Below the pieces are notes generated by a model that did no database searches, was not told the origin of the DNA, and saw only the letters and a list, made by a program, of their open reading frames with translations. From contig NC_092577.1 in assembly GCF_037975245.1 (NCBI RefSeq), forward strand, positions 5,182,001-5,246,000: a stretch of 64,000 nucleotides of DNA. The letters are read 5' to 3'. This document shows positions 1 to 12,700 of this stretch, one piece after another; positions within the stretch are counted from its first letter, which is position 1, and each line of letters begins with the position of its first letter. Source of the DNA: Apostichopus japonicus. Taxonomy: Eukaryota > Echinodermata > Holothuroidea > Aspidochirotida > Stichopodidae. A program made the position numbers and the translations under genes.

Positions 1-480
1 TCATAAGGGGTAAATTCAAAGGGACCACAAATGGCCCATGTATGGGAGTGACTTAAGAGTCTACTCCGCACATTCGATTGAATATATCGTTTATATAGTT
101 TGGAACCAACATGGCTTCAATAATGACTCTCTTTAGTCGTGACCATGCATATTAGTTGCTCAATACGGCCGCAACTATACAATCTCTCCATTGACTAACA
201 CTCTTAATTCATAATTTTACAAGCTTCCCTATTCCTAAAGCATAGAAGGTTTCAACCGACATTACCCTGTATATCCACCACATGATAGCTCAGGCCTTGG
301 TCTGTCATGTCACGTGCAAATGTCCATATCTTGCCCGTTTGGATTTTGAGCTATAGAAGAGGAGCAAGTTTAGCATATACGGATCGCCAACCCGTCCAAC
401 GCATGCATGCTAGCTCCGATTTATGTCCACATTTAACCCCCCCCCCCCGGCCGAAAAAAAATGCTTTAAATATCCTCGAT
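1..480. other. Left-edge non-coding DNA
   Basis: No coding exon, RNA gene or recognisable transposon end was found. A C-run and an A-run lie at about 437-463. The small reading frame here lacks family resemblance and splice context. Confidence 0.5.
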
Positions 481-514
481 GTCCTTCCATTTCACACTGT
501 TTCACATACACAGT

Positions 515-735
515 AAAAACAATGTGTAAAAGTTCACGGGGTATAAAAGTGAGGGGTAAAGAGTTTACACAACGCTGAGTAAAACATGTATATCAGGCGA
601 CCCAAAGACTGGTGTAATGATTTACAAATGCGTATTGTGTAAAAAAAGGACCAGTTTGCCCCACTCTACCGGTAAAACAAAATACCGGTGTAATTTGTTA
701 CACTGCACTTGGTAAAATACATTCATGTTACAACT
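515..735. repeat. GTGTAAA/TTTACAC motif cluster
   Basis: Short words such as GTGTAAA, TTTACAC, GGTAAAA and GGGGTA recur in both orientations just upstream of the SAM gene start. The same vocabulary forms a denser block at 15240-15615, so this is probably a degenerate copy of the same repeat family. It could also contain the SAM gene's 5' untranslated exon. Confidence 0.5.
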
Positions 736-789
736 GTGATGTGTAAACACGCTTTCATACCGCGCCGCTGCTTGCAGAACGACAACACC

Positions 790-3700
790 ATGGAAGCCAA
801 AAGTTCGATAGTCGTTTCACAATTCCTAGAAAACATCGGCCTAGAGGAATTGAAGCCACAATTCGAAGGTAGGATGATGTATTTCGGGCATTAGTACTAA
901 CCTTTTATGCGGAAAGAATAGTATTTGAATAAGTCTTGAACTACAATTTCACCGTTGAATGCTGAACGAAAACTGTTTTAAACGGCATATTCGCCTAGGC
1001 CTCACTCTTGTTTAACGTTAGGACTAAATGTTAGTGTAAGGTCGAACGTTAGGCTAAGCTATCTCTAAAAGTAAGCGCCAAGGCTGCATATTATTATATA
1101 GCCTTCGTTACTCTCTAGATCCTCTTTTCATGCTCATAGAGACTAGGTAGTGCACATCACCATCCTGTTCGTACTAAAGATATTACTCACGTATGAGAGT
1201 AACTTAGGTTACGTCTAACGTTGGCCGACGTACGTTGAACCACCCTACCGTTGGTTTATGTTTTAGGCCCAAGTCAATTCTACATTTATATAGTGATAGG
1301 TATCCTTAACCAACACTACAATGTAAGCAAGCGATACAGCCTAGGCTAAAATTACCAGTTGAATATTACTTATATATAAGGCCAGGGAATAACTCAACAT
1401 GACTAGCATAGCCATTAAAATAAACCTCACTATGATCCTGCAGTAGTCAACAAAGCCCCTGGCTCTCATATGTTAGGGACAAATGGGAAACAAGGAAAAA
1501 GGGGCAGTTTGAAATTTCAACGCTTTGGTAGCAGTGATGAAAATAGTAAGCTTTGCAATCATAATGGCGTATGTGTGTGCTTGTGCTGCCAAGCTTGTAA
1601 ACACAGTATTTCAAGAAGGGAATTTTGGACTTCACATGTTTGGTGTGTACGTGACCACATTAGGGACAAGAAGCGCATTGATTTTTGGGGAGGTCAATTT
1701 TCATTTGGGGTGACCAGGGGTAGAATTGTGTAAACTACTAAACCTCATATCTCAAGAAGGGAAACTTGGAATGATCTCATATTGTACTTATGTAGGTGTA
1801 CTACATTGAGTAGAAGAATCCTCTTGTCTTTGGTAGAGATCAACGGTAATTTTGGGTCCACACAGGTCAAATTGTGTAAACACCATATCTGTATGCTGAG
1901 TATAAGAGGTGTCCATTTTGGTCATCAAATGTGAATATTGTTTGTCACATCTCAATGCTTTTTACAGTACTACTCAGATTGAAGTGTATTGTTCATTCTT
2001 GCTATAGCCTCCAGTATATCACATTGCTATAAGATTATTCAAGTAACATCATCGAACCCACATTGTAGTTTTGAGTTCTGGTTTGCCATCAATTCATCAT
2101 ACAGCACAGTGCACATATACAGTTAAGGAATCTGTTTTCGTAATTGAAGTAGGTGTAGCGATCATGTCAAAATAAAATATTGATGCATCAGATTTGGAAG
2201 CAGAGTATCATTGATATTATTGACAGTTTTAGGAGAAAGTATCTGAGATATAGATTTTATTATGAAAGTATTAACCTTGGTCCCATATAAAGTCGTAACC
2301 TTGATAAATTATTGAAGTTAAATAACATTGCAGAGCAAAATCAAAAGTTAATAAAGAAAATTTGTATCTAGGTTTGGTCGGGGGATTCAACACAATTATG
2401 CTGCCCCACATAAAGTCAAAGCCAGCTAGGTGCACAACTTTCACTTGCTGAAAACATGAGGGCATGGGGTGGGGGGGGGGGCTACATTCTAACTAAGAAC
2501 TTGGTCCATGGTGACTTAATAAAAAAATGATGTTAGTGTTTAACCTTTGAAAGCAGTTGACTTTTACTTGAAGAAAATAAGTTATGTTAATGAGTGGACT
2601 AAGCAGTAAGCACATAAATATCTTTGCATTTTGTTTTTATTTCACAATTAAATGTTTTCATTCTCTGGTTGTTCTTTATGCCTAGAATAATATGTGATGA
2701 TTGCAATATCCATGAATGTTCATTTCCTAATGTGCAACATGTCCTTTGTCATTACTGTTATTAAGCTTTGTAACAGTGTTATTTGGAAAATATTTTTCCT
2801 CAAATTTCCACAGCTCACAGGATTGATGATGAAGCATTTGAGCTACTGGATGATGAGAGTATAACACAGATAATCCCCAAACTCGGTCTTCGTTTAGTGT
2901 TTAAACATCACTTCAACCTAAGGTGCAACTCTCTTGTGAGTTTCATTTGAGTACTATGTATTCTTGTTATAAGTGCTTGAAGCAGTTTAAAGATATTCAG
3001 CTGCTATGGAAACATCTCAGTTTGCAACATGGAATAAACACAAAATCTAGAACTAAAATTATATGTAGCCAGTTGACTTGTAAAAAGATTTATTATAATG
3101 GATATACATACAAAAGGCACTTATTGGCCGAACACGCATTATTGGCAAATCCACGTGAAATTGAGCAAGAAGAACCAGGTCCGGCAGTTGAGCAAATTCC
3201 TGTTATTCCTGATGAACATGATATGCAACAAGTACAGGATATTAATGGTGAAGAAAACGATATTAGTGATGTAGAAGTAGATAACCCTAAAACACATGTA
3301 CAAATTACACAGGAAGTGGAAAGTGCTGCTGCATTGTATGTTGCTAGTCTAAAGAATACAACATTACCCTCTTCAACAGTGCAAAACATTCTGGACACAT
3401 CTCGTCAGTTTATTAGAAAAATATTAGATACATTAGGAGAGGTACTAGATCCCATATTACAGGATGTAGCAAATAATGTAATGCCATGTGATGAAAAAGT
3501 TGAGTGCTTTAAATTAGTTATGAATGTTGTGAAAGATCCATTTAGTTCCACTGGTCTTTTGACGCAGTATCAGCAAAGGCAATATGTAATTCATACAGGG
3601 GCAATGATAGTACCAAAGCAAATTTTACTTGGCAAAATATATAAAGAAAAGTTAAATAGATCCACCGGGAGGACTGAGCAAAAAGAAACAGAAGAAACAT

Positions 3701-6700
3701 TTCAATATATACCAATAGCTGAAAATCTAAGGCTGCTTTTACAACAGCCAGGATATATGGCAAACATTTTATTGGCAAAACAGGACTGTGGAGAAGAAAA
3801 TATTATACAAACATACCAGGATAGTAGTTATTTTAAAGATTTGGATAACCAAGGTATGAATATTGATTTGTTGCTGTACAATGATGATTTTGAAACTGCA
3901 AATCCATTGGGATCAAAAAAGGGGAATCAAAAGGTTTTGGGTGTATATATGTCAGTGATATCTTTACCTAGAAAATACCAATCAAAGTTGGAAAATATAC
4001 TGCTAGTTGCAGTGGCAAAATCTGCTTTTGTTTCCAAGTATGGCATCAATGCCATTCTTAACCCTATCATACATGATCTTGAACATTTTTATACAAATGG
4101 GTTACAGATAAACGTCCCAGGTGAGTTTGTGGGACAAATAAGACCAAGGTTATTTCAGGCTGTGGGTGATAATCTCAGCTTAAATACAACATTAGGATTT
4201 GCCAGTAGCTTCTCAGCAAATTACTTTTGCAGATTTTGCAAAGTACACAAAAATCATACACACAGACAGGTTGTGGAAAATGAGGATTTACTTCGTACAC
4301 AGGAAAACATTGAAGATGACATTCAAAGACGTAATGTTTCAGAAACTGGTCTAAATAGATCTTCTACTCTGAATGATCTTAGTTACTTTCACGTAGCCTA
4401 CAATGCTTCTCCTGACATCATGCATGACTTCTTGGAGGGAATTGTACCCATAGAACTCAAACTCATTCTTCATGAATTCATCATAATGCAAAATTATTTT
4501 ACTCTGAATGATCTCAATGCAAGAATTCAAGCATTTAGTTATGGTTTCACAGAACAGTCTAACAAACCTAGTCCAATTCTTGCATCTCACCTTGTTAAGC
4601 CATTTGGAGCAAGTGGCCAAAATGCTTCGCAAATGCATTGCCTTGCTGTTTACATTCCAATTATGATAGGTGACAAAGTCCCTAGAGACTCCCAATTTTG
4701 GGAATTGTATCTTCTTTTGCTAGAAATTTACAAACTAGTATCTGCACCAAGTATAAGCATAGATGGGACATTTTACCTGAAATCCAAAATAAAAGAACAT
4801 CATGAATTATTTCTCAGACTGTTTCCTGAACATCACCTCATACCCAAGCACCACCATCTTGTGCATTATCCCCGGTCAATTCGTAAACTCGGTCCCCTTT
4901 CCCAATTCTCAAACTTTCGACACGAAGCTAAGCACAAGCGATTAAAGAAGTGGGCAAAATTGTGTAACAATTATAAGAACATTGCTAAGACATTAGCCAT
5001 TAAGCATCAGGAAGCACAAGCCTACAGCATGTTGATTAAAGAGGATATTGACAGCAAAGCAATAGAAGTTCATGACCAAAATATTGTTGAAGTGTCTTCA
5101 CTGGAAAATGATGACAGAATATGTAACCTGCTCCATTGTACCCCTGAAACTACCTTTGTTGTATGTGGAATGGTTGAAGTTTATGGTTACAATTACAGGC
5201 CGAACATGATGTTGCTTTCTCAGTGGATTGAACTGCCTGCCTTTGTTATGATACAACAAATTATTCAAATTGGATCACGGCTGCACTTTCTTGTGCAACC
5301 ATGGACAACGCTTGAATTTGAAAACCACTTTCAGGCCTACATAGTGTCAAATGATCTTGCAAGACCTTTACAATTGAAAGAGCCTGATGACATATGTGAT
5401 TACAGACCAGTACATGTTTTACAAAGTTACTGTACCTCAGACAAAAGGTTCTACATACCTACTCGCTATGAGCTGGCATAACCTGCAGCAAGTTGTTCAA
5501 CTATGCTTATGGTAGGACCTTAGTATTAAACAGTAAAAAAACTAACTTTCAGTTTTATTGTTGCAATTTAGATATGATTGTATGTTACTATACATTTACC
5601 ACAATTAGAAATTAAAAGCTAAGAGAAATGTCCAGAGCAAAGAGGATAGTAGTTTCCTTGCATTTGAAGATGTTAGTTACATAAGCAGTTTAGCTGTTAT
5701 ACAGTAATTTGATTTTGCTCCATTCTTATAGGGTGATAGAAACGTGGTATAAATAATTTAAAAGAATTTTCTGGAGATCAAAGCTGACTTCTTTAAATAT
5801 GCAGTAAATTTTCTGTACTAGTTGGTGAAATCTGTATCCTGATCACATGCTTATTAATAAAGATATGGATTTTTCAGTTATGTAAAGTTCATATTTAATC
5901 TCCAACAGCAAATTTTACATACATCCCCAGAAATTTGTGATTATTTGAAGCCACATACCTTACCACCAATCAAGCTGAATAATCAAGCAGACATCTCAGG
6001 CTTATAGCTACTGTAATTTGTGTATTTAAACTACTGTGCTCTACCTCTATAATTTTTGTGTAAATTTTAAGGTTGTTGGCAGACAAAGGTTCCCAAAACT
6101 TGCAGTGCCACTGCTGGATTGATTGACTCTTACATAGGGAATAATATTTCAGTATGTGGTCGATGGGATATCTTTTTTATCTTTAGGGTAAAGTGGGTAT
6201 TAGTAAGTGCGTTTTTAAATTTGGCAATAAAGACATATAAGGCTAGAGATACAAATGATCTGAGCTTGTTCAGATATAAAAAGAATATCATTGTCATTTT
6301 GTTAAAGTTAAAAGTGGTCACCCCATGCTAAATATCTCATGTTTTGTTTCTCATTATCTTTGAAAACAGTTGCCAATGGACCCAGTAGTTAACTCTCAAC
6401 TTAAGGGACTTGATACAAGTTCATCAGACTCCCTTCCATCTACTATATTGCTTGAGCCCTGGGGGGAGGAGGATATCCTACAATCACCCCAAAGTGCCTC
6501 AAGTCTATCATTTTCTGATGACTCAACTGAATTACCACCCTTAAAAAGACAGAAGTTTGTGCTACCAGCTTCCTCAACTTTAAGTACTGCTGCAACAACA
6601 CCATCAGCTGCTCCTTTGACCTTAACACAACCACCATCAGCACCTACCTGCAATGTACCATGTTCCTCAACACCCTTACAAGGAAATCCATCTCCAGAGT

Positions 6701-9700
6701 CTGCTTCGCTACCACCTTTCCAAAAAGCAAGATTTGTAAGTAATTTATGTCATTGTGTTTTCATTTGTTTTTCAGTAAGTGCACTGTATGTATTTGTGTA
6801 TGCATGCATGCATATTTGTGATCATGAGGCTTCTAACACAATATATCAATAACCATATACTGTATTTATATTCTACTTTGGTATGTGTTGGTTATTGGTG
6901 GTAATAATCCCTTTTCATTTTGCTGTAGTGTCATGAATGTTAATGAGTGGGTACAGCCTAACTTGGATTATCTTTCCATGTTCACACTATTTCTGAATTT
7001 CATATCAATGTTTGCATCTGGTTAAAGAGTTTTATTCAGACCACCACTATTCCTATGTTATGGGCGTGATTGTAAACAAAAAATTTACCTTATCAGTCAG
7101 TGATGAAAACTATTAACAATATAGAATGAGAATGCTTGGTAATTATATTCTTTTCTTCTTATAGGATGTCCCGGAAATCTTGAAACTGAAACCTCAAGGC
7201 TGTGGGGTCATCAAAGCTATCAATAGGAACCACACACTGAGTAGCACAAATAAAAAGTACATTGCTAACATGTGTACATCTCATTTGATTGATCTGTGTG
7301 GATACAGGTAAGCTTATAAGTAGCTACTACTGCATGATTAACTCAGGCAAGTTTTCTTTTTGTCATACTACTTACAAAGATCCATCATGGTTAGAAAACA
7401 CACAAAACATTACACCATGATCCCACACTGCCTTTGAGGTATGGGGATCTGAGGTACTGTATATATTTATTTGCTCTTGGGAATCATTCAAAACTTTGAT
7501 TGCCCATATTTGAAATATTTGGCAACAAGCCATTGATTTGAACCATAACTTTGTAGTACAGTATCTCTGCCATTTCCTTACTTTATAATTAATTGCCACC
7601 TTTAAAGCTATTTTGTTCTAGAGAATAGTAGAGCGTAAACCGTTAACCTATGCTATCATGACGGCATGTGTTGGTATGTGTGTGCCTGTTTATAGCAGCA
7701 TTTTTGCGTTTGGTAGCCATTTTTCACCCTTTTGACATGTCCATCAAGTTTTTTACATACATCAATCACAAAACAGTAAACTAAGATATTAGTCAAGTTT
7801 TCCCCTGCCAACAGTGTTAATTGGCAAGTAATTAAGGACTTCTACAGATAACGAGTAGAGCGTCTTCCGACAAATTCCTCATTTCAAATTAAATCGCATA
7901 CAGTTCCCCCACACCCACTAGATTGAATTAAACCAAAGCGAATAGCTAACATGTTTAGTTTTGAGCCGTTGCTAAAAATACTGTAGATTCAAAAAGTTGT
8001 GTTGGTACCACTGCCATAGACAGTGTACACTAGTGAAGAATTGTGATGCATTACGTATTGTTCAATGACATTGACAGAGTTTACATATTCTACGGGCAGT
8101 GTATATTGCGATTCTTACAGGAAATATCTTCGAGAGCAAAAATGTTAAAAGTTGGGTAAATTTTTAGACTTTTACTCCAACATTTGAAGTTAGATTTTTA
8201 TAGATAAGCTAGTTATGTATGTCGTTACGGCATCGTGGAGTCCACAGGGTTGAGGAAATCATAGAAAGGAAGCAAAATGCTGCTTTAAGCCTATTTTGAC
8301 CGATGTCATATACAAGAAGAAATCATGTCATCAATTGCCGAGTCAAGAGAGCGGTTATTTAACATAAAAGTACTTGTCAAACAAAGAACAGACAAGTTTG
8401 TATCTGTGACCTTATGCTTGTTAACAGAATAGTTTAATATAATCTCGTAAATTTATGTTGTGCTGATGATATATTTCACACTTATGCTTTACCTCCCACC
8501 TTACTAGCCCTAGCTCTGCCATGAAAGAGGCGATGGCACAGGCAATAGTGACAGCATTTCCTTGCCTGAAAGATCCAGAGGGTAAAGGATATGTGAGTAT
8601 TTCAGTGTGGTCAAAATATGGCTTTTCAAATTTTGGGATCTTTTAAGACTTCCACATCAAAGACCTCCAACAATTGATTTAATTTTGTACCCTTTGGTAC
8701 ATTTCACTGCTTCAATTCGTTTTGGGTGCGATGTTGTAGGTATAGAGTGCATTTTGGTGCATGTGAGCAAGTTAATTGCTGAACCAATGTTAGACCAATG
8801 TCATGATACGTCATTGATATTTCATATGTGGACAGGGTTGAAAGCTAAATCACTAAAGAAAGCTTGTCAAAACTGTGTCTTAGAATCGGTATGTTGAATT
8901 ATTGTCATTTATACCCAGTAATTTCTTTATCTTCAAACAATCTGTATCTTTCTCATTCGTTTGCCAGTGCATTTCAAATTCAAAATTGATGTTGAATGGT
9001 TTGCCACCAAACTTGTGGTTTTAATGCAGAGGCCTAATCCTCTCACATGCCACTGGTTTCTTAGAAACTTAAATTGCCGCCAAGTCAAATTATCTTACAA
9101 TGTAATGTTTTAAATCCCACTGTATTACAGCTTTATTATACATACGGTACTTTTTCATTTACTGGTCTTGCAACAGTTATGACTATAAAATTAAAAGTGA
9201 AAGGAAGTTATCAGAAGTGGGTTGAAGTATCCCATACCTCTTCATTAGTTTCCCCAGTGATCCAGTTGTTATGTCTTATGTCTCCCAAAATGTATATTCA
9301 ACCAATTATATTGTCAGTTACATTGTCAGTATAAGCTAATATAATGAATTCTTTATATGTCATAGGAAACATGGTATATTAAAGGATCAAGAAAAAGATC
9401 TGCTAAAGGAGCATTGGAGGACCATTTGAGATACAGAAGACGTAAGGAGAAAGTTGATGATGAAAGCACAGTGGCCCATACTTTAAATGATCATAAAGAT
9501 CCAGATGAAGAAGTAGAAGGACCAACTGCAACCTATGGTGGTATGACCGATTGTTCTTTATTAATGTTACCAAGGAAAAAAAAAGTATAATATCAATCAA
9601 TAACTTGTGTTATTGTCTGTTCCTATTTTCACTATGTCTTGACATCCTGCCATTTTGTAGTTTGACCATATCGATTATGCCATTAATATTTGTGAGATGA

Positions 9701-12700
9701 ACATGAAGCATGAAGATATGATGTACATGCTCCTTTTTTTGTAGAGAATTTTTTTCTCGCTTCAACCATGATAGATATGTTTTATTATCGTTTGACTCTT
9801 TTCCATAAAAAATATGGGTTTGATATCTATGCATGTTTGCAGAAGTCATGCATACAGCCAATTTTTCGTGTCTTATACATGACACAAGGCTGACAAACTG
9901 ATTGGAGTGGAGGTCTAACATTATATTGGATATACACTAAACTTGCACTTCATGTGTTTAGCCTAGTTCAAAGATTTGAATGAATCAAGGCTTTTTTCAC
10001 ATAATAAATAAGCTTAAAACTGATAGATCATATTTCATATTTCGATATTAAATGGATATAAACTAATAAGGAAATTCACCAACAGTAAAGAAAAATAGGT
10101 ACGACTTATTAAACTATTCCACCAGACAATCTCTATTAATTTGTTTGGATAACAAGTTAAGCCCATACCTGGAAAGTACTTTAAGCATGGAGCTATTGTT
10201 GGCCATCCTTTTTTGTCCAATTAAAGGAATTAACCTTAAATCACTTATCAACAAGCTCTTTCATTCTCTGACATATTTCATTGAGGGCAGATGTGGAAAA
10301 AATGCAAGCCTTGACAGAATGGCTGAAACACAATAATGGACCAGCAATGAAAGTCCGGACTACAATGAAGGAAACTACCTGGTACAGGAGAAAATTTATC
10401 AAGCCCAACAAGAAAAATGAAAAAGTGCCAAATGTAGCTGAAATCTTGGAAAAGTTTCCACACCTTACTGAAAGAGGAATGGTAAGTGTGTTCTGAAATT
10501 ACATTTTTTTGGCCATTGAGAAGATTTTGAGTTTGTCATGTCTTTTCTTTTAACATGAAGAGACAATTCAAATTTAAAAAAAAATAACACTTCCATTTGA
10601 AAAGAAATAATCGGTACCACTGTCATTGGCCTATGCAATAAATATGTTTGTGATAAACAACGCCTCAAAACAGGAATGCATGTAGTGGCTAATTGCTATT
10701 ATTGTATATTGACACTTGTGGTATTTGTTTTACTTTTTAACTGTTTTTCTTTTAATACAGATTGAACAGGACTATGAGGAATTGTTTGGTGCAAAGGGTA
10801 ACATGTTGTATCAGAAATGGCCTGTAGTATCTGCATTCATTTTGTCCTATGCAAATAGTATGTGCCCCAAATGGAAAACGATTCTAGAAGTACATTTGTC
10901 AAAGGAGCAAGATTTTACCCAGGGTAGGTATTCTATTCACTTTTTAACGTTGCATGGTAATTGAAGCAATGGCATTTTCTATTATTAAAAGACATAGTTT
11001 TACAACACAATTTTCAGTGGAAAGGTACATACACTAATGTTCTCTGTTTATGCATGGCCCAAACTCGATACAGGTGTGTCACTACATGTTAAAGTGTGCC
11101 TTTAAGTTGCAACATTATACATACTGTAGATCACAAAGTGCACAACTTTCCTATGAAAGTTGAGACAAACTGGTTTCCTTACAACAAACTGGTTCCAGTT
11201 TCCCAAAGTTTTTAGCAGGTTCTGCAACAACATAGTAGGTATGTGGCTATCAGTAAGTTTGTTATTATATAGTTTTATTAAGGATTTGTAGGGATAATGT
11301 CATCATAAATTGATTATCAGTGTAATTGTGGATAAGCTCCGGTAATAGTTCACCTTATCTTCTCAACCCAGTGCTCAGAGGATAATGAGGCATGTGTGTA
11401 ATGTATTTTACGTGTTTTACGTCCGCCAGTTCACCCAGCAAACCCAAACATTACCCATTTACTCAACATCAGAAGAGTTGGAAGCAACTTGTCGAACACA
11501 ACCGAATATAAGCCACGGCAAGACTTGCTGCAAAGACATATCACTCACATTCCTGCAGAATTGTCCCAAACACTCAGTGCATGATGATGAGTGATAGAGA
11601 GTCCAAGAACATGTCCACGGCAAATGCATCTGTGATGAGAACTTATGTGGGATCATACGAAATAAAGTAACGATATGTATACAGTTATTTTCCTTTTACG
11701 TTACAGATGAACGGATGTGTTTGGCATTTTGTATCTTGCCATTGCTATTTGAAGGAAGGAAGAGTGCAAAAGGAGGGCGAGCTTCCAGCAAGGAAACAAT
11801 GGACTGTTTTATAGATTTTCAGAAGGTAATAATATCATTGTACAACACAGGTTCGATTCCTTGCTGCACACGGAATATTATATGTGTTCAGATCCATGTG
11901 CATATGTACGTGTACTGTGTATGCATGAGTGAGTGTGTGATGCTTGACTTTTTTACGTGATAACTCAACAATGGGTGATCGCTCTTTGTTACTTCAGGTC
12001 TTATTGTGTATGGTGTTCATCGATCTCATCGTAAATATCAGTTAAGGTATTGGGTCAGAGGTCAAAATATTTAAATAACAATGATTCTGCACCCAAAGGT
12101 CACATTATATCCATACTTTGTATGATCTTTTTGGTTATCATGTTTGTCAATGTTATTGTGACATTATTCTGAGTGGTGGGCCTCATTTCAGAAGATGGCA
12201 TGATATATCATTACCATGCTAGTAGATGGCCCGTACTAACTTGTAAACAATTGTTTTTGGTGAACATAGCATTGATGTTGTCACAGATTTAGGTCAATAT
12301 ATAAATGTTGCAATATTACTCAAGTAATGGTTCTGATGCCACAGGCAATCATCAAAGGTATTACTGTACTACAGTATAATTGCCCTGACTGCATTTATGC
12401 TCATAGTGATCAGTTCCACTAAATAAAGTTAAATAGACTGTTGACCCTGGAGCACCTGCATGGTTGTCAAATGGGGTGGGTGCGGAATATGCCTCTTCCT
12501 CAAAAGGTAATACCATCACAAAAATGAACTAGTAGTAACCATGGGTGAGGGTTGCATAGGGATACCCTCTTTTAAGGGAAAATTCCTGATAGTTTCAGTG
12601 CCCCTTTGACTCTACACCCCACATAACTCGCCCATTGTCAGAACATGGCAATGTTACTGCAATATACTACCAAAATAATTTGCCCTGGTTTTGGCCAGAA

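Noticed and set aside
2923-2955. Use of GTG at 2923 as the start of the zinc-finger ORF
   Set aside because: GTG starts are not expected in animal nuclear genes and this position is the SAM exon's splice donor; ATG 2956 precedes the first zinc finger directly.
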